Shown one piece after another: positions 8,575 to 18,450 of a DNA stretch of 64,000 nt; the stretch's first letter is position 1, and every line of letters begins with the position of its first letter. Both the position numbers and the translations under genes were made by a program. The notes below the pieces were generated by a model. The model searched no databases and was not told where the DNA came from. It saw only the letters and a program-made list of their open reading frames with translations. The DNA is from Formosa algae (GTDB lineage Bacteria > Bacteroidota > Bacteroidia > Flavobacteriales > Flavobacteriaceae): positions 1 to 64,000 of the forward strand of contig NZ_LMAK01000006.1 of NCBI RefSeq assembly GCF_001439665.1, written 5' to 3'.

Positions 8575-9609
8575 ATGTTAAACGATAGACGAACAACTAA
8601 TTTTCTCCTACTAATAATAGTTATTCCAGTAATATTTTATTTACTAAAAATATTGTCATTTATCTTTGTACCGCTTATTTTCTCAATGTTTATCGCCTTA
8701 TTATTTTTACCTATTATGCGATGGTTAACAAAACGAAATCTACCTAAAGCAGTAAGCATTATTGTGATTGTACTTATTATATTAGTCTTTTTTAAATTAC
8801 TTGGATATTTAGTACACCTATCTAGTAAAGAAATTTTGTCGACTAGCGATGCTTTTATCTTTAAAGCCGAAGAAAAAATAAAGCTATTAATTTCTAGTTC
8901 TGAAGCCTTTTTTGGTACCGATTTAATAAAAGATAATATTAGTATTTCTGAACAGTTTCTTGACAAAGACACGCTACTTAGTAATTTTGGACCAACATTA
9001 AATTTTCTACGTTCTACAATAACCATGATGTTAATGACTGCGTTTTTTGTTGTCTTATGGTTAGCTGAATCTATTAACGTTCACAACTTATTAAATCGAA
9101 CCATTCTAAAACAAAAACACACGTCGATTAAAACCTTTATGAAGATTGAAAAAGATCTGATTAAATTTATAAAAGTAAAGGTATTCGTGAGTTTAATGAC
9201 AGGAATTTTTACCGGTTTGGCATGCTATGCTTTTGATGTAAGTTTTCCGATTTTTTGGGGATTATTTGCATTTATCATCAACTTTATACAAATGGTTGGT
9301 TCTTTTATGACGGTAATATTACTCTCAATATTCGCTTTTGTTGAAGTTGAAGTTACTAGCACCTTAGTCTTTTTTATTATGAGTATTACTGGTGTTCAAG
9401 TTATGTTTGGAACTATATTAGAACCTGTATTTATGGGAAAATCTTTTTCTATAAACATCATAACCGTGTTAGTAATGTTAATGCTTTGGGGCTTTATTTG
9501 GGGAATACCTGGATTAATTATGGCAATTCCAATCACTGTTTTTGTTAAGATAATACTAGAACAATTCCCTAGCACTAAACTTATAGCAGCCATACTATCT
9601 AAGGGTTAA
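8575..9609 (+). CDS. AI-2E family transporter (permease)
   Basis: 344-residue polytopic inner-membrane protein of the AI-2E/PerM family. Two adjoining hydrophobic segments are seen at the N-terminus, a third about residues 60-80, a soluble stretch about 85-140, then four to five more segments ending with the typical GxxxGIPGLIMAIPITV motif near residues 300-325. Members export or exchange small molecules or Na+/H+; the substrate cannot be read from sequence. The stop codon overlaps the stop of the convergent fatty-acid hydroxylase gene. Confidence 0.9.
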   Translation: MLNDRRTTNFLLLIIVIPVIFYLLKILSFIFVPLIFSMFIALLFLPIMRWLTKRNLPKAVSIIVIVLIILVFFKLLGYLVHLSSKEILSTSDAFIFKAEEKIKLLISSSEAFFGTDLIKDNISISEQFLDKDTLLSNFGPTLNFLRSTITMMLMTAFFVVLWLAESINVHNLLNRTILKQKHTSIKTFMKIEKDLIKFIKVKVFVSLMTGIFTGLACYAFDVSFPIFWGLFAFIINFIQMVGSFMTVILLSIFAFVEVEVTSTLVFFIMSITGVQVMFGTILEPVFMGKSFSINIITVLVMLMLWGFIWGIPGLIMAIPITVFVKIILEQFPSTKLIAAILSKG

Positions 9610-10241
9610 TGACGTTCTGGTGGCATGGTTCCAAATACGCGATCCCAAAACCGATTAGACACGCCAAAAGCTTTATCTGGATATTTATAATGATGTAAAC
9701 TGTGGTGCAGCCATAATTTTTTAAAGCGTTTTGGAGGACGCATAACATGTGTGGCCCGATGCACAAACGAATACATTAAATATCCGCTAAAAAACCCCGG
9801 AAAAAATCCGTAAACTAAAGGCGTCATTCCTAATACCCAGAAGACCATATAGAATAGGCCAAATAAAATACTTGCCATAATTAAACCCGGAACCGGAGGC
9901 ATTAATAAGCGATCTTTATCTCTTGGAAATTCATGATGCGAGCCGTGCATAATAAAATGAAACCGTTTAGACCATGCAGCCTCTGTAACCCAATGAAACA
10001 CATAACGGTGTAAGATATATTCTGCGAAAGTCCAAAAGACTATTCCAAACATAAATAAGCCAATAAAATTTATAACAGAAAGGTTTTGAACAGCTATAGC
10101 GTAATATACCATAAATGCAATGGTCACGCCATAGACTATAATATTAGATATGGGATTGGTTTTGGTAAGACGTTCTAGAAATGGATTCTTAAAAATTTGC
10201 GCGTTCCCATGGGCATACTTTGTTGAAACTTTTGATTCCAT
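9606..10241 (-). CDS. Fatty acid hydroxylase family protein
   Basis: 211-residue integral membrane di-iron enzyme of the fatty acid hydroxylase/sterol desaturase superfamily. The histidine clusters are visible: HRYVFH, HGSHH, HRATH and HHSLHH, with membrane segments between them. Similarity in layout to FA2H/Scs7 suggests 2-hydroxylation of fatty acids in membrane lipids, which are abundant in Bacteroidota; the exact substrate is inference. I chose the ATG at 10241, since the only earlier start in frame (10250) is TTG. It ends convergently with the AI-2E family transporter gene, the two stop codons sharing bases. Confidence 0.88.
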   Translation of the reverse strand: MESKVSTKYAHGNAQIFKNPFLERLTKTNPISNIIVYGVTIAFMVYYAIAVQNLSVINFIGLFMFGIVFWTFAEYILHRYVFHWVTEAAWSKRFHFIMHGSHHEFPRDKDRLLMPPVPGLIMASILFGLFYMVFWVLGMTPLVYGFFPGFFSGYLMYSFVHRATHVMRPPKRFKKLWLHHSLHHYKYPDKAFGVSNRFWDRVFGTMPPERH

Positions 10242-10323
10242 AAATCTCAATTTATAATATTAAAATTGCAAAATATGCGGATTTAAAAAAACAGCTTAAT
10301 GCAATCCTAAAAAAAATTGACGC

Positions 10324-10365
10324 AAAAAAAACTCCAATTAAAACCTCTTACAGTTGCAATTGGAG
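10324..10365 (-). terminator. Intrinsic terminator of guaB
   Basis: On the minus strand CTCCAATT and AATTGGAG (8-bp perfect arms, long loop) are followed by a run of eight T. It lies just downstream of the guaB stop. Confidence 0.6.
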
Positions 10366-10412
10366 CTCTATATTTAAATTTTAGAACGTGACTTACATTC
10401 TAAAAACACATC

Positions 10413-11885
10413 TTATCTTGAGTAATTTGGAGACTCTTTAGTAATGGTAACATCGTGTGGATGACTTTCGTTAATTCCGCTAGCGGTAATTTTCACAAAA
10501 CGTCCTGTTTCTTTTAAAGTTTCAATATCTTTTGAACCACAGTATCCCATACCTGCACGTAAACCCCCAACAAACTGATGAATACTCTCAAACAATTCAC
10601 CTTTGTAATCTACACGTCCAACAATACCTTCTGGCACTAATTTTTTAATATCGTCTTCTACATCTTGAAAGTAACGGTCTTTACTACCTTCTTTCATAGC
10701 CTCTACAGAGCCCATTCCGCGGTAAGACTTAAACTTTCTTCCTTCAAAAATAATAGTTTCTCCAGGAGATTCTTTAGTTCCCGCAAGTAGCGATCCTAAC
10801 ATTACTGTATCTGCTCCAGCTGCAATCGCTTTAGGAATATCTCCTGTATAACGAATACCACCATCTGCAATAACTGGAACACCAGTACCTTTAATAGCAG
10901 CAGCAACTTCTAACACTGCAGAAAACTGAGGGAAACCAACTCCAGCAACAACACGAGTTGTACAAATAGATCCTGGTCCAATTCCTACTTTTACTGCATC
11001 TGCCCCAGCCTCTACTAAATATTTAGCAGCAGCTCCAGTTGCTATATTTCCAACCACAACATCTAAAGTTGGGAATTTCCTTTTCACTTCTTTTAATACA
11101 TTTACCACACCTTTGGTATGTCCATGTGCGGTATCTATAACAATAGCATCAATCCCTGCATTGTATAACGCTTCTGCACGATCTACGGCATCGCCCGTTA
11201 CACCAATAGCAGCTGCAACACGTAAACGTCCGTAAACATCTTTGTTTGCATTTGGTTTCTGCGTAAGTTTTGTAATATCTCTAAATGTAATTAAGCCAAT
11301 TAAGTTATAATCTGCATCAACTACAGGAAGTTTTTCAATTTTCTTTTCTTGTAAAATAACCTCAGCATCTTTTAAAGATGTTCCTTCTGCTGCAGTTACT
11401 AAATTTTCAGAAGTCATAATCTCCACAATCGGGCGATTATTTTTATGTTCGAAACGTAAATCTCTATTCGTTACAATTCCTTTTAATTTACCGTCTTCAT
11501 CTACAATCGGAATTCCGCCAATGCTATGTTCTTTCATGCAATTTTTAGCATCAATCACTTTAGCGGTTAAAGGCAAAGTCACAGGATCTATTATCATTCC
11601 ACTTTCAGCACGCTTTACTTTACGAACTTCTTGAGCTTGTTGAATTATAGTCATGTTTTTATGCAACACTCCAATCCCACCTTCTCTAGCCATAGCAATA
11701 GCCATTGCGCTTTCTGTAACAGTATCCATTGCTGCAGAAATGATAGGTACGTTAATTGTAATGTTTCTTGTAAATTTTGTTTGAATATTTACCTCTCTAG
11801 GTAAAATTTCAGAAAATGCTGGAACTAATAAAACGTCGTCGTAGGTTAGTCCTTCTCCTAGAATTTTGTTTTCGTGTGCTGTCAT
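10413..11885 (-). CDS. guaB: IMP dehydrogenase
   Basis: 490-residue enzyme converting IMP to XMP with NAD+, the first committed step of GTP synthesis in the cytosol. It shows the TIM-barrel start ([11 protein letters not shown]), a CBS-domain pair inserted at about residues 95-205, and the catalytic loop GPGSICTT with Cys308. The mobile-flap region around [10 protein letters not shown] is present. The length matches the family. The ATG at 11885 is preferred; a 12-residue upstream extension would overlap the -7 box at 11911-11918. Confidence 0.97.
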   Translation of the reverse strand: MTAHENKILGEGLTYDDVLLVPAFSEILPREVNIQTKFTRNITINVPIISAAMDTVTESAMAIAMAREGGIGVLHKNMTIIQQAQEVRKVKRAESGMIIDPVTLPLTAKVIDAKNCMKEHSIGGIPIVDEDGKLKGIVTNRDLRFEHKNNRPIVEIMTSENLVTAAEGTSLKDAEVILQEKKIEKLPVVDADYNLIGLITFRDITKLTQKPNANKDVYGRLRVAAAIGVTGDAVDRAEALYNAGIDAIVIDTAHGHTKGVVNVLKEVKRKFPTLDVVVGNIATGAAAKYLVEAGADAVKVGIGPGSICTTRVVAGVGFPQFSAVLEVAAAIKGTGVPVIADGGIRYTGDIPKAIAAGADTVMLGSLLAGTKESPGETIIFEGRKFKSYRGMGSVEAMKEGSKDRYFQDVEDDIKKLVPEGIVGRVDYKGELFESIHQFVGGLRAGMGYCGSKDIETLKETGRFVKITASGINESHPHDVTITKESPNYSR

Positions 11886-11910
11886 GTTGCAATTAAGATA
11901 TAATTGCGTG

Positions 11911-11918
11911 CAAATATA
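11911..11918 (-). promoter_or_regulatory. -7 box for guaB
   Basis: Reads TATATTTG on the minus strand, a perfect TAnnTTTG. The transcript would begin close to 11904, about 20 bases before the guaB ATG. A well-spaced -33 TTG is not seen. Confidence 0.5.
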
Positions 11919-11979
11919 CATTTTTTAATAGCAAAAACGGAATTGAAGCCACCAATTTTTAATGAGATTGTATTGAAAT

Positions 11980-13341
11980 TTAAAATCCTCTAATTTTATC
12001 TTCAAATGGTAAGATCCATGTATTATGCTTTAAAGATTCTTTTTGCTGAAACAAATCAACTTTAGGATCTACATAAGGGGCACTTGGCCTTCCGTTTAAA
12101 GATACATAGCTTTTTGCATAAACGGCTACATTTTTATGGCCTTGTGTTTTAAAATGCTTACCTAAATAATGCGCATATTGAAGTATAAAATCAGGTTGAA
12201 AACTCATTTGTTCTTCTTGTCTAGCTGTTAAAAAATTTAAGTTATTAACTGTAATTGATTCCCCTGTATCAGAATCTACAACATTAAACGTAATGTTTCC
12301 AGAACGCTCTATTAATGCTGTTCTCCAAGAAAATAGATAGCCTTCTCCTGTCCAAAACAATTCGCCTTCGTAAAGCATGTAACGCAACGGAAAAAGTAAC
12401 TGAAACACAAAAAACAAACTTAATACAAACACTGGTAAAGGTGTTCTATACTGAAAATCTTTTGTCATTTTTAAAGCTGTAGAAAAATGCAACCCGTTTT
12501 GTATGGGCGATAAAAATGCACGTAAAATTAACAAGGCTTTTTGATGCCAATCTTGACACAGAAAAATAGGTGCACAAATAATTATAATGAGCGGAAATAT
12601 GCCAAAAGGAAATAAGACTTGAGACAATAATTGGTTGAAAATAAGTAAGCCAAAACCAACAAAACGTGTACGATTGGAAAGTAATAAAAACGGAATGGTG
12701 AGATCTAAAATCATAAAACTCCAACTCAAACCATAATGAAACCAATGAGACTGCAGTACAAATTCCCCAATTAACGGAATATGTTTGCTAGACGTTAACC
12801 AAAGCTCTAATGGCATAGCTTGTAGCAACCAATCTGAGTTTAATTTCGCTAATCCAGAGTAAAAGAAAACTATAATAAACATTAATTTTACGCTATCTAT
12901 ACACCATTTTGGAATGGTCCGATACGAGCGTCTTGCACGTAAAGAATCTATGGAAAAAGCAGCATTAGCGGGTAAAAAAATCATTAGAAAACTCAAGATC
13001 ATGATAAAATAAGACGACGACTGGTACACCGTTTTATCCATGAATTGAATGTATGTAAAACTTAAAAAAAATGTTACTATGGCTATTCTATACTTAAAGC
13101 CAAAAGCAACACAAACCGACGATAATCCACATAAAGCAAACAAAGCATATGTATAAATCCCGAAAGGTTTTACCCATTCGAACGCATAAAATGTAAAATG
13201 AAATTTAGGTTCTAAATACAGAGACTCTATCCAACCTTTTTGCCAAAAACTTATTAAACTCGCACACATTAACGCTCCAAAACAAACTCTAAACACCACT
13301 AACGGCGCCGGACTCGTTGTTTTTATGAAGTAGTTATTCAT
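11980..13341 (-). CDS. Vitamin K-dependent carboxylase-like (HTTM) membrane protein
   Basis: 453-residue polytopic membrane protein of the HTTM/vitamin K-dependent gamma-carboxylase family. From memory of the animal enzyme, recognisable blocks are QFMDKT (99-104), LPANAAFSID (123-132), SGLAKLNSDW (162-171), FSWR (337-340), the lumenal-type block around SYVSLNGRPSAP and YVDPKVDL, and TWILPF near the end. Lys167 lies where the catalytic base lysine of human GGCX sits. Thus both the transmembrane part and the C-terminal domain are present, unlike short HTTM-only proteins. The substrate and cofactor (menaquinone is the quinone of this phylum) are unknown. No signal or partner gene is adjacent; guaB lies downstream and HMG-CoA lyase upstream. 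Confidence 0.82.
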   Translation of the reverse strand: MNNYFIKTTSPAPLVVFRVCFGALMCASLISFWQKGWIESLYLEPKFHFTFYAFEWVKPFGIYTYALFALCGLSSVCVAFGFKYRIAIVTFFLSFTYIQFMDKTVYQSSSYFIMILSFLMIFLPANAAFSIDSLRARRSYRTIPKWCIDSVKLMFIIVFFYSGLAKLNSDWLLQAMPLELWLTSSKHIPLIGEFVLQSHWFHYGLSWSFMILDLTIPFLLLSNRTRFVGFGLLIFNQLLSQVLFPFGIFPLIIIICAPIFLCQDWHQKALLILRAFLSPIQNGLHFSTALKMTKDFQYRTPLPVFVLSLFFVFQLLFPLRYMLYEGELFWTGEGYLFSWRTALIERSGNITFNVVDSDTGESITVNNLNFLTARQEEQMSFQPDFILQYAHYLGKHFKTQGHKNVAVYAKSYVSLNGRPSAPYVDPKVDLFQQKESLKHNTWILPFEDKIRGF

Positions 13342-13550
13342 GTATAAATAAAGTTTAAAAAGATTTGTTATGCATGCTTTGCTTTCTGAAATGCATAATT
13401 AATCGCTTGTTTAAGTATGCTAAAACTTGTTTACACAGATAACCATGTGGGGTAAAGCCTTGAAAACTTGCATACACACAAATTTCTAAATATTATTTAG
13501 GATAGTTAAGTAAAATAGGGATTAATTATAAAAAAAATGAACGTTTAGTT

Positions 13551-14414
13551 TTAATGATATTTACTAAATATTTTAGTCGCCTCATTATAAGCACTTTCAA
13601 AACTCAAGGCATTTAACTCATTTACTTTCTGAGTTGTGAAATACGATAATAATTTTTCGGTTGGCATATTTCCTGTTAATTCGTCTTTTGCCATTGGGCA
13701 ACCTCCTAATCCTTGTATTGCACCATCAAATCGTTTACAACCTGCTTTATAAGCAGCATCAACTTTCTCAAACCATAAATTTGGAGTGGTGTGCAAATGT
13801 GCTCCAAATTCAATATCCTGATATTTCGGAATTAAATTAGAAAACAAATACGCTATGGTTTCTGGATCTGAAGATCCTACAGTATCACTTAATGACAAAA
13901 TTTTCACGCCCATATTACTTAAACGCTCAGTCCAATCTGCAACAATTTCTACATTCCAAGGATCTCCATACGGATTCCCAAATCCCATGGAAATGTATAC
14001 AACCACTTCTTTATTACATGTATCGGCAATATTTAAAATGTCTTGTAATGTATTTACAGATTCCGAAATAGTTTTATGCGTATTACGCATTTGAAAATTT
14101 TCTGAAATTGAAAAAGGATACCCTAAATAATCTATATTCTTGTGCTTTGAAGCATCTTCTGCACCGCGTGTATTCGCAATTATAGCAAGAAGTTTACTCA
14201 CTGTTTTAGACAAATCTAACTGTTCCAATACTTCGGCAGTATCTACCATTTGCGGAATGGCTTTAGGCGAGACAAAACTTCCAAAATCTATAGTGTCGTA
14301 ACCTACACGTAACAACGATTGTATGTATTGCACTTTTCGTTCGGTAGGAATAAATGCTTTTATTCCTTGCATGGCATCACGCGGACATTCTATTACTTTT
14401 ACACTTTGTGCCAT
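13551..14414 (-). CDS. Hydroxymethylglutaryl-CoA lyase
   Basis: 287-residue TIM-barrel enzyme of the HMGL-like family, cleaving HMG-CoA to acetyl-CoA and acetoacetate in leucine degradation. Visible features are the N-terminal ECPRDAMQG, GSFVSPKAIPQM, the metal-binding HLHTT and the C-terminal FDGAIQGLGGCPMA loop carrying the catalytic cysteine. It is close to the usual length. It is the last gene of a likely pyrD-lysE-hmgL minus-strand run, 32 bp after the LysE gene. Confidence 0.92.
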   Translation of the reverse strand: MAQSVKVIECPRDAMQGIKAFIPTERKVQYIQSLLRVGYDTIDFGSFVSPKAIPQMVDTAEVLEQLDLSKTVSKLLAIIANTRGAEDASKHKNIDYLGYPFSISENFQMRNTHKTISESVNTLQDILNIADTCNKEVVVYISMGFGNPYGDPWNVEIVADWTERLSNMGVKILSLSDTVGSSDPETIAYLFSNLIPKYQDIEFGAHLHTTPNLWFEKVDAAYKAGCKRFDGAIQGLGGCPMAKDELTGNMPTEKLLSYFTTQKVNELNALSFESAYNEATKIFSKYH

Positions 14415-14446
14415 GATTTATTAGCGTTTAGACTTTAAAAATACCA

Positions 14447-15073
14447 TTATTTTTCTGAAAGTAAGATAAACATTGCAATCCCAATAAATACAATAATTTG
14501 CATCCATTTTAGAACAAGCCCAGTGCCTTTGTGTTGTTTAAGGTACTCTGAAATGGATCCTCCTAAAATGGCAATCGTAGCAAAAACTATGAATGAGACG
14601 CCTATAAATATAAATCCTAATATATAGAATTGCTGAATTGTACCTAATGTATTACTAAATAAAAATCCTGGAAAGAATGCTAGAAAAAAAATAGACACTT
14701 TAGGATTTAAAACATTCATGATAAACCCTTGTTTAAATAATTGGACACCTGTTTTTTCAGGTACAAGAGTATCTGTTAGCATAAGATTGGCATCGCTTTT
14801 ATAAACTTTATATGCCAAATAAATTAAATATATAGCGCCTAAAAGTTTAATACCGAAGAAAATGGAATCTGAAGCCTTTATAATGGCAGATATTCCAAAA
14901 GCAACCAAAGTCGTATGGACTAAACATCCGGTAACTAAACCAACAGCTGTCGCTATACCAAACGATTTTCCGTTAGTTATACTCTGCATCAAAACATAAA
15001 TAACATCTGGTCCAGGAGCAATCGCTAAAGCTGAAGTCGCTATTACAAAAGATATTAATACATCTACATCCAA
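14447..15073 (-). CDS. LysE family translocator
   Basis: 208-residue inner-membrane exporter of the LysE/RhtB family (amino acids and derivatives). It has about six hydrophobic segments and the family signature ALAIAPGPDVIYVL near the N-terminus. The start is TTG at 15071-15073: the next upstream in-frame codons reach the pyrD stop, only 3 bp away, and no in-frame ATG precedes the first membrane segment. Translational coupling to pyrD is likely. The substrate is unknown. Confidence 0.88.
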   Translation of the reverse strand: MDVDVLISFVIATSALAIAPGPDVIYVLMQSITNGKSFGIATAVGLVTGCLVHTTLVAFGISAIIKASDSIFFGIKLLGAIYLIYLAYKVYKSDANLMLTDTLVPEKTGVQLFKQGFIMNVLNPKVSIFFLAFFPGFLFSNTLGTIQQFYILGFIFIGVSFIVFATIAILGGSISEYLKQHKGTGLVLKWMQIIVFIGIAMFILLSEK

Positions 15074-15076
15074 GAG

Positions 15077-16111
15077 TTAAGCACGTTTTAAAATCGCTTT
15101 ATTAATCTTTTTAATTAAAGCTGGGCCTTCATATATAAATCCAGTGTAAATTTGAACTAGAGTTGCGCCTGCATTTAATTTTTCTAAAGCATCTTCTGCA
15201 GAATGAATTCCACCCACACCAATAATAGGAAAAGCCTTATTACTTTTTTCAGATAAGTATTGTATAACCTGAGTACTTTTGGCTGTAATAGGTTGCCCAC
15301 TTAATCCTCCATTTCCTATTGCTTGCAGTTCAGAATCTGAAGCTTGTAATCCGCTACGATCTACAGAAGTATTTGATGCTATAACGCCATCAAGCTTAGT
15401 TTCCTTAACCAATGCTATAATTTCATCTAATTGAACATCGTTTAAATCTGGCGCAATTTTAAGTAAAATAGGTTTTTCTTTTCCAAACGTTTTATTCGCC
15501 GCTTTTACAGTGCTTATTAATTCTAGTAAATAGTCCTTATCGTTTAATTTGGCATGGCTACCAACATTTGGACAGCTCACATTAAGTACAAAATAATCTA
15601 CATAAGGGTGTAAAGCATTAAAACACGTCACATAATCTGCTGTGTAATGTTCTGGCGCCGTTTGGGTGTTTTTTCCTATATTTCCGCCGATAAGAATTTT
15701 ACCTTTATTTTGTTTTAATTGTGTAATTGCAGTCTCCACACCTTCATTATTAAATCCCATACGGTTAATCAATCCCTGATCTTCTATAAGTCTAAAGATT
15801 CGCTTTTTAGGATTTCCAATTTGTCCGATTGGTGTTACCGTTCCTATTTCAACAAAACCAAAACCGAAGTTGGCCAATTCATTAAACAACACCGCATTTT
15901 TATCGAAACCTGCAGCTAAACCGACTGGGTTTTTAAATGTTAATCCGAATACTTTGCGTTCTAATTTTTTGTCTTCTACTACAAATAAAGATCGAAATAA
16001 ACTCGGAACAAAAGGAATTTTAGATAGAAAACGCACCATAGAAAATGTGAAGTGATGCACCTTCTCAGGATCGAAATTAAAAAATAAAGGACGGATTAAT
16101 AACTTATACAT
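15077..16111 (-). CDS. pyrD: Dihydroorotate dehydrogenase (quinone), class 2
   Basis: 344-residue FMN enzyme oxidising dihydroorotate to orotate in pyrimidine synthesis, with electrons passing to menaquinone. The N-terminal membrane-associating helix (residues 1-40) marks class 2. FMN/substrate motifs include [24 protein letters not shown] (active-site serine in the loop) and IGVGGI near the C-terminus. Length and domain order are standard. It heads a minus-strand run with LysE and HMG-CoA lyase. Confidence 0.96.
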   Translation of the reverse strand: MYKLLIRPLFFNFDPEKVHHFTFSMVRFLSKIPFVPSLFRSLFVVEDKKLERKVFGLTFKNPVGLAAGFDKNAVLFNELANFGFGFVEIGTVTPIGQIGNPKKRIFRLIEDQGLINRMGFNNEGVETAITQLKQNKGKILIGGNIGKNTQTAPEHYTADYVTCFNALHPYVDYFVLNVSCPNVGSHAKLNDKDYLLELISTVKAANKTFGKEKPILLKIAPDLNDVQLDEIIALVKETKLDGVIASNTSVDRSGLQASDSELQAIGNGGLSGQPITAKSTQVIQYLSEKSNKAFPIIGVGGIHSAEDALEKLNAGATLVQIYTGFIYEGPALIKKINKAILKRA

Positions 16112-16129
16112 TGCAGTTTTATTTGTGCA

Positions 16130-16158
16130 AAAATACTTTTAAATAAAAAATCCTACAA
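16130..16158 (-). promoter_or_regulatory. Promoter of pyrD
   Basis: On the minus strand TTG (16156-16158), an 18-bp spacer, then TATTTTTG (16130-16137). This is a full Bacteroidota -33/-7 promoter 19 bp before the start codon. Confidence 0.7.
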
Positions 16159-16186
16159 TTCAAAAAGCATAAATAATTAATAATAG

Positions 16187-16194
16187 TATTTTTG
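16187..16194 (+). promoter_or_regulatory. -7 box for pepT
   Basis: TATTTTTG, 18 bp before the ATG at 16213. It forms a divergent pair with the pyrD promoter. No TTG sits at the standard -33 distance. Confidence 0.5.
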
Positions 16195-16212
16195 TTTAAA
16201 ATCTTACCCCAC

Positions 16213-17451
16213 ATGATAGACAAACAACACCTTATAAACCGTTTTGTAAGCTACGTTACTGTAGATACAGAATCGGATCCTGAAAGCAATACAACACCAA
16301 GTACCGAGAAACAATGGAATTTAGCCAATGCCCTTACGGAAGAGTTAAAAGCGATTGGTTTAGAAGATGTTTCTATAGATGAAAACGCCTATATCATGGC
16401 AACTTTACCTAGTAATATAGACCATGAGGTGCCAACAATTGGTTTTATCTCACATTTTGATACTTCTCCAGATTTTACAGGTGCTAATGTAAAACCTCAA
16501 TTTATAGAGAATTACGATGGTAAAGACATCATTCTTAATAAAGATCAAGACATTATACTCTCTCCAGATTATTTTGAAGACTTACTACTTTATAAAGGAC
16601 AAACACTAATTACTACAGATGGTACCACTCTTTTAGGTGCCGATGATAAAGCTGGAATTACAGAAATAGTTTCTGCAATGGAATATTTAGTACAACATCC
16701 AGAAATTAAACACGGAAAAATTCGAGTTGGTTTTACCCCAGATGAAGAAATTGGTCGTGGTGCTCATAAATTTGATGTGAAAAAATTTGGAGCAGAATGG
16801 GCTTATACTATGGATGGTAGCGAAATTGGAGAATTAGAATATGAAAATTTCAATGCAGCAGGAGCTGTGGTTACTATAAAAGGGAAAATAGTACATCCGG
16901 GTTATGCAAAAGGAAAAATGATAAATTCTATGTATATCGCTACTGAATTTATTAACTCATTACCACGTTTAGAAACACCTGAGCATACTGAAGGCTATCA
17001 AGGCTTTTTTCACTTAACAGATATTAACGGAGAAGTAGATCGTACCGTCTTAAAATACATTATCCGCGATCATGATAAAGAGCATTTTGAAGCGCGTAAA
17101 GAGGTGATGGTTAAATTAACGAAAGAACTAAATTTACAATACAACCAAGAAGCTATTAGTGTTGAAATAAAAGATCAATATTTTAATATGAAAGAAAAGG
17201 TTGAACCTGTAATGCATATTGTAGATCTTGCAGAAGAAGCTATGAAGCAAGTTGGTATTACACCAAATATTAAAGCCATTCGTGGTGGTACAGATGGATC
17301 TCAACTGAGTTATATGGGTTTACCTTGTCCTAATATTTTTGCTGGCGGACATAATTTTCATGGGCGTTACGAATATGTTCCGGTAGAAAGTATGATAAAA
17401 GCCACTGAAGTTATTTGTAAAATCGCAGAACTTACGGCGAAACAACATTAG
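16213..17451 (+). CDS. pepT: Peptidase T (tripeptide aminopeptidase)
   Basis: 412-residue M20B metallopeptidase releasing the N-terminal residue of tripeptides in the cytosol. Di-zinc site motifs are visible in order: [20 protein letters not shown] (bridging Asp), [11 protein letters not shown] (catalytic Glu and metal ligand), YTMDG, and the C-terminal [10 protein letters not shown]. The dimerisation lid is inserted between the last two. I place the start at the ATG at 16213, giving [11 protein letters not shown]; the seven codons upstream would need a TTG start overlapping the -7 box. Confidence 0.95.
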   Translation: MIDKQHLINRFVSYVTVDTESDPESNTTPSTEKQWNLANALTEELKAIGLEDVSIDENAYIMATLPSNIDHEVPTIGFISHFDTSPDFTGANVKPQFIENYDGKDIILNKDQDIILSPDYFEDLLLYKGQTLITTDGTTLLGADDKAGITEIVSAMEYLVQHPEIKHGKIRVGFTPDEEIGRGAHKFDVKKFGAEWAYTMDGSEIGELEYENFNAAGAVVTIKGKIVHPGYAKGKMINSMYIATEFINSLPRLETPEHTEGYQGFFHLTDINGEVDRTVLKYIIRDHDKEHFEARKEVMVKLTKELNLQYNQEAISVEIKDQYFNMKEKVEPVMHIVDLAEEAMKQVGITPNIKAIRGGTDGSQLSYMGLPCPNIFAGGHNFHGRYEYVPVESMIKATEVICKIAELTAKQH

Positions 17452-17547
17452 CGTTAGCGATTGCAGTGGCATCCTTTTTTAGCTCTCATAAAAGGCTAAA
17501 AAAGATATAACGTAAAGCGCGACCTAAAAGGTAACGCCAAAATAAAG

Positions 17548-17580
17548 AGTCTGATAAACGAAAATTTTATCAGACTTTTT
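17548..17580 (+). terminator. Intrinsic terminator of pepT
   Basis: An 11-bp perfect stem AGTCTGATAAA / TTTATCAGACT followed by TTTT. It lies about 100 bp after the pepT stop. Confidence 0.65.
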
Positions 17581-17742
17581 AATTTAGTGAGCTATCTCTT
17601 ACAGATTATTTTTGAAACCTGTAGAATTTTCACTCTGATAAAAATAGTGGTATCTTTGCTAGCATACTATTGTTACTAAGCATTTCACTACAATACTTAC
17701 ACAATATTTTAAAACACTACAAAACAACACTTAAACAATATA

Positions 17743-18378
17743 ATGGTCGATAATATTTTTGTAAACCGATTTAATAAAATGACTAATGAAGAACTTGAAG
17801 CCATTAGTTTTAATGAAGACGTTTACACCAACGAAGCCCGCTTAACTGCTACAGATATATTAAAAAATAGAGGCTTAAACACAGATGGTATTAACGAAAC
17901 ACATACTGCCTTAACTGCAGAACTTTTAGCTGAAAAAAAAGCACTTTTAGAACATACGTTAAAAGCTGCATCTCCGGCACCGGATGATAATGATACTAAG
18001 GCAAAGCAGCTACCAGAACTGTATTCTAAAACTTTTATTCTTTCAATATCTATACTATTTTCACCAATATTTGGGAGTATTTTATTGATTTCTAATTTTA
18101 AAAAGATGCGTTTAAAGACGGCTGTAAATCATGTTATTTATTTCATTTTAGCCTACCTCGTCATTGTTGTACTCATTTCCATGCTTGGAATTAATTCTAA
18201 TTTCGCATTAATTACAAATGCTATTGGCGGATTTGTTTTAACTGAATATTTCTGGAATACACATTTAGGTAAAATAACAGCTTACAAAAAACGTGACTGG
18301 GTAAAACCTGTACTTATTATATTAGCTGTAACCATACCACTTACCTATTTTGTACTAAAATCTGGAGGAGCTTTATAG
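17743..18378 (+). CDS. Hypothetical membrane protein
   Basis: 211 residues. The first 105 residues are soluble, acidic and helical (begins MVDNIFVNRFNKMTNEELEA); the rest holds about four hydrophobic segments, roughly 105-123, 130-150, 155-172 and 185-203, so it is a membrane protein with a cytoplasmic or periplasmic head. No catalytic motif was recognised. Composition and codon use match the surroundings. It stands alone between pepT and the convergent carB, with a shared terminator downstream. Confidence 0.72.
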   Translation: MVDNIFVNRFNKMTNEELEAISFNEDVYTNEARLTATDILKNRGLNTDGINETHTALTAELLAEKKALLEHTLKAASPAPDDNDTKAKQLPELYSKTFILSISILFSPIFGSILLISNFKKMRLKTAVNHVIYFILAYLVIVVLISMLGINSNFALITNAIGGFVLTEYFWNTHLGKITAYKKRDWVKPVLIILAVTIPLTYFVLKSGGAL

Positions 18379-18399
18379 GTTTTAAAAATATTAAAGCAT

Positions 18400-18430
18400 A
18401 AAAAAGGCTTCCAAATTGGAAGCCTTTTTT
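18400..18430. terminator. Bidirectional terminator (membrane protein / carB)
   Basis: A 13-bp perfect stem of A-run, GGCTTCC and its complement around a 5-base loop. It ends in T-runs on both strands and serves the two converging genes. Confidence 0.85.
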
Positions 18431-18450
18431 AATATATAACTAGTCTTTTA

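Noticed and set aside
12446-12745. 99-codon minus-strand frame inside the carboxylase-like gene
   Set aside because: Alternative frame of a well-supported membrane protein.
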